Shown in pieces: positions 46,113 to 53,612 of a stretch of 64,000 nt of DNA (positions within the stretch are counted from its first letter, which is position 1; each line of letters starts with the position of its first letter). The notes below the pieces were generated by a model, which worked only from the letters and a program-made list of their open reading frames with translations, had not been told where the DNA came from and did not search any database. A program made the translations under genes and the position numbers. The stretch is from Clostridiales bacterium (GTDB lineage Bacteria; Bacillota; Clostridia; Christensenellales; Borkfalkiaceae). The stretch is from positions 1 through 64,000 of the forward strand of contig SVIF01000007.1 in NCBI GenBank assembly GCA_015069615.1, in the 5' to 3' direction.

Positions 46113-48068
46113 TTACTTTTTCAACTTAATGAACTCGTCCACTTTGTTAAAGTTTGCGTGTTCGGAAATGTACTGCTTACGAAGGACGATATTATCCCCC
46201 AAAAGGGTGGAAATGAGTTCTTCGCTTCTTGCCCCGTCTTCCACGCTAACGCGCATTAAACTACGGCTTTCGGGGTCCATAGTAGTTTCCCAAAGCTGTT
46301 TGGGGTTCATTTCCCCAAGGCCCTTATAGCGTTGAATTTGATAACCGCGACCCACAAGTTCAATTTTCGCTTGTAGTTCTTTATCGTCGTATGCGTATTC
46401 CACGCGGTCCTTTTTGAAAATTTTATAAAGTGGGGGCATACCGATATAGATGTGCCCTGCGGCAAGCAAGGGCTTCATATAGCGGTAGAAGAAGGTAAGC
46501 AGGATGGAACGGATGTGCGCCCCGTCCTGATCGGCATCTGCCAAAATAATTATCTTATGATATTTCAGTTTTTCAATATCAAATTTTTCCGCAATACCCG
46601 TACCGAGCGCACTGATTAGCGTGCGCAGTTCTTCGTTTTCCAAAACTTGGTTAATGCGCTTTTTTTCTACGTTTAAGGGTTTACCGCGCAAGGGCAAAAT
46701 CGCTTGGAATAAGCTATCGCGACCTTGCTTTGCGCTACCGCCTGCGGAATCCCCTTCTACGATAAACAGTTCGTTTTGCTCGGGTTTTTTACCGCGACAA
46801 GATGCAAGCTTACCCAGCGTATTGATACTTTCAATGGCGTTTTTACTGCGCGAAAGCTCTTTTGCGTTTTTCGCCGCTAAGCGAGCTTTTGCCGCGCCTT
46901 GCGCCTTTTTCATAATTGCATCCATCACCACGCCGCTGCCGCGTTCTGCCGCAAAGTTTTGCAAAGAAGCAACGGTAAAGGATTCGGTTGCGGGGCGTGC
47001 TTCGGGGTTGCCAAGTTTGGTTTTGGTTTGCCCTTCAAACTGCACGTTTTTCATCTTAATGGAAACGATAGCAGTAATGCCCTCGCGAAAATCTTCCCCA
47101 AGGAAGTTTTCGTCCTTTTCCTTTAAGATTTTTTCTTTACGGGCGTAATCGTTAAGAACTTTGGTTAAACCCGCTTTAAAACCCACTTCGTGCATACCGC
47201 CTTCGGGGGTTGGAATGTTGTTTACGTAAGAAATAATGGTATCCGTGTACGCATCCGTATACTGAATTGCAAATTCAATTTTGATACCGTCCACTTCCCC
47301 GCTACAATAAATGGGTGTGGGGAACAGTTTGGTTTTATCCTTATTGATATCCAAAACGAAATCGCGGATACCCCCTTCGTAGCAATATTCTACCGTTTGG
47401 GGGGATTCAGTGCGTTCGTCAACTAACGTCAGTTTTAAGCCCTTGTTTAGGAAGGCAACTTCCTTTAAGTGGCGGGAAACCACGTCAAAATCAAAGCGAG
47501 TGGTTTCAAATACCGACGCATCCGGCTTAAAGCAAACGTACGTACCCTTTTTATCCGTTTTCTTGCGCGTGTTGGTAAGGGGCGCAACGGGTTTGCCCGA
47601 ATGATATTTTTTGGTTTCCGCGTCGTAGTAGCTGTGGAATTCCATACGATATACCGTGCCGCGGTATACTTCTACTTTCAGCCATTCGGAAAGTGCGTTG
47701 GTTACCGAAGCGCCTACCCCGTGTAAGCCCCCCGAATAGCTATAATTATGGTTATCAAATTTACCGCCTGCGTGAAGTTGCGTGAAAACTACTTCTACAC
47801 CCGAAATTTTCATTTTGGGGTGAATATCCGTGGGAATCCCGCGCCCGTTATCTTCTACCGAAGCGCTGCCGTCCTTATTCAGTGAAACGCGGATTTCGGT
47901 TGCGAAACCGTTGGCGGCTTCGTCTACCGCGTTATCCACAATTTCCCATAAGATATGGTGTAAACCCGTTTTTCCCGTAGAGCCGATATACATACCGGGG
48001 CGAACGCGTACTGCCTCTAACCCCTCTAAAATCTCAATATCACCGGCATCATATCTCTTTTCCGTCAT
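46113..48068 (-). CDS. type IIA topoisomerase subunit B (GyrB/ParE)
   Basis: The 651-residue protein is the ATPase subunit: GHKL motifs EIVDNAVDEA, VEDNGRGIPTD and YSGGLHGVGASVTNALS; TOPRIM motif EGDSAGGSAKQGRD and DADQDGAHI; and the C-terminal IQRYKGLGEMNPKQLWETTMDPESR. The linkage with the A subunit downstream and the promoter upstream define a two-gene operon. The family letter (GyrB or ParE) depends on the partner's activity and on whether another pair exists elsewhere in the genome. Confidence 0.93.
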   Translation of the reverse strand: MTEKRYDAGDIEILEGLEAVRVRPGMYIGSTGKTGLHHILWEIVDNAVDEAANGFATEIRVSLNKDGSASVEDNGRGIPTDIHPKMKISGVEVVFTQLHAGGKFDNHNYSYSGGLHGVGASVTNALSEWLKVEVYRGTVYRMEFHSYYDAETKKYHSGKPVAPLTNTRKKTDKKGTYVCFKPDASVFETTRFDFDVVSRHLKEVAFLNKGLKLTLVDERTESPQTVEYCYEGGIRDFVLDINKDKTKLFPTPIYCSGEVDGIKIEFAIQYTDAYTDTIISYVNNIPTPEGGMHEVGFKAGLTKVLNDYARKEKILKEKDENFLGEDFREGITAIVSIKMKNVQFEGQTKTKLGNPEARPATESFTVASLQNFAAERGSGVVMDAIMKKAQGAAKARLAAKNAKELSRSKNAIESINTLGKLASCRGKKPEQNELFIVEGDSAGGSAKQGRDSLFQAILPLRGKPLNVEKKRINQVLENEELRTLISALGTGIAEKFDIEKLKYHKIIILADADQDGAHIRSILLTFFYRYMKPLLAAGHIYIGMPPLYKIFKKDRVEYAYDDKELQAKIELVGRGYQIQRYKGLGEMNPKQLWETTMDPESRSLMRVSVEDGARSEELISTLLGDNIVLRKQYISEHANFNKVDEFIKLKK

Positions 48069-48091
48069 AAAAAAATCTCCTTATGAAGGTG

Positions 48092-48120
48092 ATTATACCA
48101 CATTATCTAGTATTTTTCAA
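48092..48120 (-). promoter_or_regulatory. sigma-A promoter of the topoisomerase operon
   Basis: On the minus strand TTGAAA and TATAAT are 17 bases apart, about 25 bases before the start codon; an AAGGAGA ribosome site follows. Confidence 0.8.
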
Positions 48121-48234
48121 CCATATTCGCCACAAAATACACACTTTTTTTCAAATAATAATACAAATTTTTGATTTATAACGCTACGCAATGCATAATA
48201 GTGAATACGTATGCAAATATGTGCATTTTTATAA

Positions 48235-48267
48235 AAACGGTGGCAGCGCAGAAATTTCTGCGCTGCC
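48235..48267 (-). terminator. terminator after the rhamnosidase-like gene
   Basis: A perfect 26-base palindrome with arms GGCAGCGCAGAAA is followed by ACCGTTTTTAT on the minus strand. It closes the microcompartment/sugar region on this side. Confidence 0.85.
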
Positions 48268-48281
48268 GGTAAGTGCGTTAT

Positions 48282-49703
48282 TTAGAAACAGTATTCTTTG
48301 ATAAATTTGATTACGCCGGCCGACCAGCCGTGGCATAAACTGTGGCGAAAGCCTTGGTAACAGAACGCGCCGTGATCCCCGTGGATATCCCGTTCCCCCG
48401 TTTTGGGTAGGCGGGTGATGGGGGCGGAGCCACTCAACCATTCCACGTTGAAATCTTCCCAAAAGGTAGTTGCGCCAAGGGATAGCATACCACCGTAATA
48501 CTCCTTCATAATTTGCGTTGCCGTTTGGGGGTTTTTGCTTGCAATCGCCTTCAAAATATAATACGCAGTAAAGGTAGATAGACCCTTTGCTCCCCCTTTA
48601 ATTAGCGTTTGATACTCCCCTTCGGTTAAGTTGCCCGTTGCCATATAGCGGATAGCGATGACTTGCTTTTTATCCGTGGGTTTTCGCACGTAGGCTTGCA
48701 AACGGCGCTTGATTTCGGTGGCACTTTGTGGGTTTTCATTTAATGCGGAAAGTAAATATTCCGCCTTTTGCATTGCCCATAGGGCAAGGGCCTGCACCCC
48801 TTCCTTGGCATCGGGCGTTCCGCACGTGGGCCAATCTAAGAAATAATCGGGAAAGGATAATTCCCCCGTTTGGCTGACGTGTTCCCCCAAGAAAGATACG
48901 AGAGCAAGTAAGTATTCTTTTTGCCCTTGCGCATAAGTTAGCGCTCCCGTTTCGCGAACGTAATCGGCCAAAACGATGATCCACCAAAGGGAATACGCGG
49001 GGTAGCCGTTCATCCAAGCGGGCAAGGGCGTTTGATTTTTGATATAGGTAAGCGAGCGTTCTATTTGGGGAATTTTACCGTATAGGGTGGTAAGCGCAAG
49101 CATTTCGGGGTGCAAATCCCCCACCCAAACTAGCCGGTCTCGCTTTACCCCATCCCACACGAAGGGGGTGGATGCGCATAAATCCACCGTGCGCTTTGCT
49201 GCGTTGAAAATTTGCGCAATTTCTTTATCCGTTCCTTGATAACGGTATTGCATTTTCCCCGCGAAAATTTGGTTTTCGCAGAAAACATTTTGCAAACAAC
49301 ATTCCCCACCCGATAAAAAGTCTATCTTAACGAAGCGGAAACCCGTTTGCCCGAAAGTCAAATCCGAAAAAGCGGAAAGTTCCACGGTGATATCCCGTGG
49401 GCTATGGTCGTTAGTGGCGTTTTTTTCGCCAAGTTCGGCATAGGTTTCCCCCACGCTTTCCCCAAAACGGATACGCGCCTTGGTGCCGTTTTTAGCCCGT
49501 GAAAGGAGCATACGAATACCGCCGTGCATTTCCTTACCGAAGTCCAAAAGAAGGGTTGCACCCACGTTTGCGCGGGCGATTTGGCTTTCCCACCCTTCAT
49601 CCCAACGAAGGACGGGGGTTAAGGGTTGTTTCTTATATAACGCGCGGACGTTTTCCACGCCGTTTGCGCTGACAATTTTTTTTGGTAACAGAAGTTGTTT
49701 CAT
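48282..49703 (-). CDS. intracellular alpha-L-rhamnosidase-like glycoside hydrolase (GH78-related)
   Basis: Residues about 150-473 read as a six-hairpin (alpha/alpha)6 catalytic domain of the bacterial alpha-L-rhamnosidase type. The signature VWDGVKRDRLVWVGDLHPE contains the conserved Asp residues, and FRHSLCHGWSAGVIKF matches the C-terminal HGWS motif. The N-terminal 150 residues form a beta-sandwich (LLLDFGKEMHGGIRMLL). At 473 residues it is much shorter than most GH78 enzymes and has no signal peptide, so it probably cleaves imported rhamnosides in the cytoplasm. The start after GGGAGGTAAT is firm. Its position next to a propanediol microcompartment suggests it supplies rhamnose. Confidence 0.78.
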   Translation of the reverse strand: MKQLLLPKKIVSANGVENVRALYKKQPLTPVLRWDEGWESQIARANVGATLLLDFGKEMHGGIRMLLSRAKNGTKARIRFGESVGETYAELGEKNATNDHSPRDITVELSAFSDLTFGQTGFRFVKIDFLSGGECCLQNVFCENQIFAGKMQYRYQGTDKEIAQIFNAAKRTVDLCASTPFVWDGVKRDRLVWVGDLHPEMLALTTLYGKIPQIERSLTYIKNQTPLPAWMNGYPAYSLWWIIVLADYVRETGALTYAQGQKEYLLALVSFLGEHVSQTGELSFPDYFLDWPTCGTPDAKEGVQALALWAMQKAEYLLSALNENPQSATEIKRRLQAYVRKPTDKKQVIAIRYMATGNLTEGEYQTLIKGGAKGLSTFTAYYILKAIASKNPQTATQIMKEYYGGMLSLGATTFWEDFNVEWLSGSAPITRLPKTGERDIHGDHGAFCYQGFRHSLCHGWSAGVIKFIKEYCF

Positions 49704-49736
49704 ATTACCTCCCTTCTTATAGCGTTTATCCTTTAC

Positions 49737-49765
49737 AGTATAACACACCCCTTGCAATTTTGCAA
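49737..49765 (-). promoter_or_regulatory. promoter of the rhamnosidase-like gene, inside an inverted repeat
   Basis: TTGCAA, 17 bases, TATACT on the minus strand. The -35 box lies in one arm of the palindrome at 49743-49774, so the same DNA holds the promoter and the upstream terminator or operator. Confidence 0.65.
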
Positions 49766-49774
49766 GGGGTGTGT
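49743..49774. terminator. 32-bp perfect inverted repeat after pduQ-type gene
   Basis: Arms ACACACCCCTTGCAA/TTGCAAGGGGTGTGT with a two-base centre. On the minus strand it ends in GTGTGTTATACT, a poor T-tract for termination. It may be an operator controlling the embedded promoter, a weak terminator, or both. Confidence 0.65.
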
Positions 49775-49798
49775 AAAGTTTTGATTTGCGTTATTCGC

Positions 49799-50944
49799 TT
49801 ACCACAAGTTGCGGTAGATTTTTTCAATTTGTTCTTGGGTAGGCTTACGGGGGGTGGTTTCCATACAAGCATCCTCCATCGCCTTTTTTGCCATAGAAGG
49901 AATTCTGCGTTCGTATTCTTCCTTGGTTATATCCAGCATTTCGCTAATGCGCAAGGGAATATTCATTTCCTTTAACATAAATTCCACCCAACCCACTAAG
50001 GAGTTAACGGTGTTTACTTCGTTAAAGGCTTGCACGCCAAGCGTTCTTGCCACCGTGCAATACTTTCTTACCGAGGGCAGGTATTCCGCCTTGCTTTTAC
50101 TGTAACGGTTGATATCCGCGTTAAAAGAAATGACGTGAGGAAGCAAAATTGCGTTTGCGCGCCCGTGGGCAATATGGAAATTTGCCCCTAATTGATGCGC
50201 CATTGCGTGGTTTAAGCCAAGATTTGCGGAGTTGAACGCAAGCCCCGCTAAGCAAGAAGCAACGTGCATTTTTCTTCTTGCGTGCGTATCGTTGTTATCG
50301 TGATACGAACGAAGAAGGAACATACCGATAATTTCAATCGCCTTTTCCGCAAACGCCGCCGAAAATTCGTTGTTATCCAAGCTTACGTACGATTCTAACG
50401 CGTGCGTAAATACGTCCATCCCCGTATCCGCGGTTACCGCAGGGGGTACGGATTTTACTAAAACTTCATCCAAAATGGCTTCTTCCGCCGCCAAATCAGG
50501 GGAAAGCAAGGGAATTTTCCGTTCGTTGGCCACGTCCGAAATTACTGAAAACATAGTAACTTCACTTCCCGTGCCGCTAGTAGTAGGAATTGCAATTAAG
50601 CGGGGATAATACCCTTCTTCCAACGTGCCCGCAAACGAACGAATTGCTTTTGCGCTATCAATCGCACTGCCGCCGCCCACCGCAACCAAGCAATCGGGGC
50701 GGGAATCAAGCACGCTTTTAACCCCTAATACCACTTTATCAACGGGAGGGTCGGGAACTACGTCCGCAAAAACGTTAAAGGGGATTTGCGCCTGCTTTAA
50801 TCTTGCGGTAATTAAATCAATCATACCGCTTTTTACGATAAAGGGGTCTGCAATTACCAAAACGTTTTTCGCTTCAATTTCGGTTAAGCGAGCAAGGGCA
50901 TCTTCCCCAAAATATACGGTTGTTTTAATGCCGAATTTTTTCAT
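49799..50944 (-). CDS. pduQ: iron-containing alcohol dehydrogenase, PduQ type
   Basis: This group III Fe-dependent alcohol dehydrogenase would reduce propionaldehyde to 1-propanol and recycle NAD+ in the microcompartment. Visible are the NAD-binding GGGSAIDSAKAI, the signature IPTTSGTGSEVTMFSVI and the metal-binding histidines in GLNHAMAHQLGANFHIAHGRANAI. The 381-residue length is typical. No clear encapsulation peptide is apparent; the N-terminus MKKFGIKTTVYFG starts directly with the fold. It is the last gene of the deoR-parA-parB-like-pduQ string. Confidence 0.9.
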   Translation of the reverse strand: MKKFGIKTTVYFGEDALARLTEIEAKNVLVIADPFIVKSGMIDLITARLKQAQIPFNVFADVVPDPPVDKVVLGVKSVLDSRPDCLVAVGGGSAIDSAKAIRSFAGTLEEGYYPRLIAIPTTSGTGSEVTMFSVISDVANERKIPLLSPDLAAEEAILDEVLVKSVPPAVTADTGMDVFTHALESYVSLDNNEFSAAFAEKAIEIIGMFLLRSYHDNNDTHARRKMHVASCLAGLAFNSANLGLNHAMAHQLGANFHIAHGRANAILLPHVISFNADINRYSKSKAEYLPSVRKYCTVARTLGVQAFNEVNTVNSLVGWVEFMLKEMNIPLRISEMLDITKEEYERRIPSMAKKAMEDACMETTPRKPTQEQIEKIYRNLW

Positions 50945-50992
50945 ATATACTCCGTCTCGTAAGAAAAGTTACAACAAATCAAGTGATTAGAA

Positions 50993-51427
50993 TTATAAAA
51001 GGTAATAAGGAAGGTCGGTTTTTACGGATTTTACCGCGCGGAATTTTTCTTCGTGAATAGAAGGCACGGGTGCCGCTTTTTCCGCTTTGGGAATTGCATT
51101 CATTTGTTTACAGAAAGCCTTGGCCGCCGTTTCATCCAGCGAAAGGATTACCGCGGGAACTTCGTTAATAGAAAGCGCTTTTGCCGCTTGTAAGGTGTTT
51201 GCGCCCCTTAAAAGAAACAATTCGCTACCCTTTGCCCAAGCAACTACGGGTTCGGTTACGCCGTACGCCTTTACTTGCGCTTCAGCGGATGCGCGGGTAT
51301 CCTTTTGAAAGCCCTTGGGCGTATCCAAAATTACGGAAACAGGGACTTTAATTACCGAAGTTTCGGGAAGTTTTACGGTTGCAGGGCCTTTGCCCGCACG
51401 TGCTAAACTGCTAATTCCTACTGACAT
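50993..51427 (-). CDS. small ParB/sulfiredoxin-fold protein in the microcompartment locus
   Basis: The 144-residue protein has a central ParB-N/Srx-like domain (about 25-100): KVPVSVILDTPKGFQKDTRASAEAQVKAYGVTEPVV, then LFLLRGANTLQAAKALSINEVPAVIL, which corresponds to the usual GxxRLxAAK...VP..V segment. It lacks the helix-turn-helix and dimerisation domains of chromosomal ParB. The last 40 residues are a Lys/Pro/Ala-rich linker and a conserved-looking end, KSVKTDLPYYLL. Its start overlaps parA by 10 bases, so the two are translationally coupled and probably interact. It may be the adaptor or cargo-side partner of the ParA ATPase. The function is inferred. Confidence 0.7.
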   Translation of the reverse strand: MSVGISSLARAGKGPATVKLPETSVIKVPVSVILDTPKGFQKDTRASAEAQVKAYGVTEPVVAWAKGSELFLLRGANTLQAAKALSINEVPAVILSLDETAAKAFCKQMNAIPKAEKAAPVPSIHEEKFRAVKSVKTDLPYYLL

Positions 51428-52203
51428 CTTTCCACAATCTCCTTAGTTAAGTTTCTATACTCCTCCGCACTGCGCGAAGTTTTCTTAAACGCGCCAACGG
51501 GTTTACAAGCATCTTCTGCCCATTCCACGTTTGCATCCAAGCGAATATACGTTTCAAACGCTTTGCAATCGGGCTGTTCTTTTAGCGCGGCAAGGGTTTG
51601 CTTGAAATAGTTTTTACGGGTATCCACTTTGGTTACCACCACCCCAAGAAGGTCGATATCGGGGGAAACGGTTTTTACTTGTTGAACGAAATCCAACATA
51701 TTAGCCAAACCGAATAGCCCCCAAGGGCTTGCTTCTACGGGAAGAACGAGCGCGTCCGCAGCGATTAAGATATTCATGGTCCAACCGCCAAGGGTGGGGG
51801 GCGCGTCTAAAATAATATAATCGTAAACCCCGCTTTCCACCGTTTTTTTCAATAAATTTCTAAGCACGAATTCGCGTTGCCATTTGGTAAACAGTTCAAA
51901 TTCAATGCCCGATAAAAGGGTGGAAGAAGGAACGAAATCAATATTTTCGTAAGGGGTTTTGCAAATGATTTCCGAAATATCTTTTCCGTTTTTTACGGCG
52001 GAGTACAAGTTTTCTTCGCCGCGCGCCATTTGGATTACTTCTTCTTCGGGAAAAAATGCAAGGGTTAAATTCAGCTGCATATCACAGTCAATCATCAGCA
52101 CCTTTTTTCCCATTTCCGCAAGCGAATATCCTACGTTTGCAGCGGTAGTGGATTTACCGCTACCCCCTTTGTTATTTGCAAATGCAATCAGTTTGGTTTG
52201 CAT
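51418..52203 (-). CDS. ParA/Soj-family ATPase in the microcompartment locus
   Basis: The 261-residue protein is a deviant-Walker ATPase: NNKGGSGKSTTAANVG with the signature lysine (residue 12), switch I region MIDCDMQLNLTLAFF, Walker B YDYIILDAPPTLGGWTM. ParA proteins form nucleotide-dependent dimers on the nucleoid and move plasmids, chromosomes or protein cargos; McdA does so for carboxysomes. It has no HTH, so it resembles McdA/Soj rather than plasmid type Ia ParA. It sits between deoR and a small ParB-fold gene in the operon for a glycyl-radical microcompartment, which suggests a role in distributing the compartments. The cargo assignment is inference from context. Confidence 0.85.
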   Translation of the reverse strand: MQTKLIAFANNKGGSGKSTTAANVGYSLAEMGKKVLMIDCDMQLNLTLAFFPEEEVIQMARGEENLYSAVKNGKDISEIICKTPYENIDFVPSSTLLSGIEFELFTKWQREFVLRNLLKKTVESGVYDYIILDAPPTLGGWTMNILIAADALVLPVEASPWGLFGLANMLDFVQQVKTVSPDIDLLGVVVTKVDTRKNYFKQTLAALKEQPDCKAFETYIRLDANVEWAEDACKPVGAFKKTSRSAEEYRNLTKEIVERCQ

Positions 52204-52206
52204 AAT

Positions 52207-52974
52207 TTACGCCTCCGGATACAAACAAGTTATGTGGTTTTGGGTAAAAAATTCCAACCAATCGCTTGAGGGCTTGGTTTCGCAAATTACCCCGTCCACC
52301 ATAGAAAAATCCGTAATTTTTGCAAAGTTGACTTTGCCGAATTTACTGGTATCTACCGAAAGATATACTTTTTTCGCCGATTGTGCTACCACGCGTTTTA
52401 CCGCAGAGTTTTCGTCGTCCGCATCCGTGATACCACCCTTTTGATCCACACCTTTTGCGGAAAAAAACATTTTATCCACCCTAAAATCCCTTGCGGTGGA
52501 TTCTGCCCTACCGCCAACGAGTGAAAACGAACCGCTTTTCATTGTTCCGCCCGTGGAAATTACCTTCCAGTCGGGGGCGTCTACAAGTTCTACAAGAACT
52601 TCTACCGAGTTGGTGATTACGGTTAAATTCTTTTTGCCTTTCAGTTTTTTCGCAATGAATAACGCGGTGGAACTACCGTCTAAAAACACCGAATCGTTAT
52701 CGTCAACAATCGTTGCGGCTTGTTCGGCAATCAGTTGCTTTGCAACTACGTTTTTCTTTTTACGGACGAAATAAGGAAGTTCTACGTTGCTTTCTTCTTT
52801 CAAAAAGGCGCCACCGTAGGTTTTTACCACGTAACCATCCTGTTCTAACTTATCTAAATCGCGACGAACGGTTTCTTCTGAAACCGAAAATTCTTGCGCC
52901 AAATCGGCAACCAAAACCCTACGGTTTTCTTGTAAATGATTTAGAATATGGTGTCTGCGTTCAATAGCAAGCAT
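52207..52974 (-). CDS. DeoR/GlpR-family transcriptional regulator
   Basis: The 255-residue regulator has an N-terminal DeoR HTH (MLAIERRHHILNHLQENRRVLVADLAQEFSVSEETVRRDLDKLEQDG) followed by the DeoRC sugar-phosphate sensor domain (VFLDGSSTALFIAKKL, GGRAESTARDFRVDKMFFSAKGVD). Such regulators respond to phosphorylated sugars. Fuculose-1-P, rhamnulose-1-P or dihydroxyacetone phosphate are plausible ligands because the operon encodes a class II aldolase. The ORF track start is seven codons early; ATG after AAAGGAG is used. A palindrome lies just upstream and may be its own operator. Confidence 0.9.
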   Translation of the reverse strand: MLAIERRHHILNHLQENRRVLVADLAQEFSVSEETVRRDLDKLEQDGYVVKTYGGAFLKEESNVELPYFVRKKKNVVAKQLIAEQAATIVDDNDSVFLDGSSTALFIAKKLKGKKNLTVITNSVEVLVELVDAPDWKVISTGGTMKSGSFSLVGGRAESTARDFRVDKMFFSAKGVDQKGGITDADDENSAVKRVVAQSAKKVYLSVDTSKFGKVNFAKITDFSMVDGVICETKPSSDWLEFFTQNHITCLYPEA

Positions 52975-52989
52975 TTCCTGCTCCTTTGG

Positions 52990-53005
52990 GCGCAATCGTT
53001 TGCGC
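52990..53005. repeat. 16-bp palindrome before deoR
   Basis: GCGCAA-TCGT-TTGCGC lies eight bases before the deoR ribosome site. It is a candidate operator for autoregulation, or an RNA hairpin in the leader. Confidence 0.6.
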
Positions 53006-53026
53006 GTATATATTTTCCTTTAATTG

Positions 53027-53054
53027 AAAAAGACCGCGCTTTGCTACGCGCGGT
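53027..53054 (-). terminator. terminator/attenuator between pduT and deoR
   Basis: ACCGCGC and GCGCGGT pair around an eight-base loop, followed by CTTTTTC on the minus strand. It separates the shell/enzyme genes from the deoR-parA module and would set a lower level for the latter. Confidence 0.8.
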
Positions 53055-53061
53055 GATTTCC

Positions 53062-53610
53062 TTACAGTAAGTGTTTAACGATGCGGGCATCCGGACGGGC
53101 AATTACGCTGCTATCCAAGAACATGCCGCGGGGGGCAACTGCATCCTTCGCGCGATCAATTGCCGCTTGTACCGCAGCAACTTCGCCCGTAAGCATAACG
53201 TAAGATTTACCGCACATACCGCGCGCCATACGAATTTCCAGCAAAGATACGTCCGCAGTTTTTGCCGCCGTATCTGCCGCAACGATAATCGCCGCCGCAT
53301 CGTACGTTTCCATAATGCCTAAGGAATTGATTTCCTTTACTTCGGTTGCGCCGTAAATTGCGGGGAAAATTGCATCGTCGGGGTTCCCTAAAACGAAGGT
53401 ATCAATGAGTTCTTCTTCGCGCGTGCGTTTTGCAGTTTCTACCGCTGCGGCAACCGCCGAAAGTTCACCCGTTACGATAACGATATATTTACCGGGGCAA
53501 ACGGTTTCCGCTTCAATAATATCAATATCCGCGGTTTTTACCATTGCATCCGCACCGAACACACCTGCCGATACGGTTTTATATTCTGCCATTCCGATTG
53601 CTTTTGCCAT
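53062..53610 (-). CDS. pduT: BMC-T shell protein, PduT-like, with pore cysteine
   Basis: The 182-residue protein consists of two fused BMC domains (about 1-90 and 95-182), forming a trimeric shell tile. Cys38 (ETVCPGKYIVIVTGE) falls exactly at the position of PduT Cys38, which in Salmonella and Citrobacter PduT ligates a [4Fe-4S] cluster in the trimer pore. The second domain carries RMARGMCGKSYVMLTGE. It lies two bases after the PduS-like gene, its known electron-transfer partner. It is the only double-domain shell protein seen here. Confidence 0.93.
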   Translation of the reverse strand: MAKAIGMAEYKTVSAGVFGADAMVKTADIDIIEAETVCPGKYIVIVTGELSAVAAAVETAKRTREEELIDTFVLGNPDDAIFPAIYGATEVKEINSLGIMETYDAAAIIVAADTAAKTADVSLLEIRMARGMCGKSYVMLTGEVAAVQAAIDRAKDAVAPRGMFLDSSVIARPDARIVKHLL

Positions 53611-53612
53611 AA

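Noticed and set aside
50993-52203. Chromosomal parAB near the replication origin
   Set aside because: The ParB-fold protein lacks the HTH domain, no rsmG/gidB neighbour or parS palindrome is seen, and the genes are embedded in the BMC locus.
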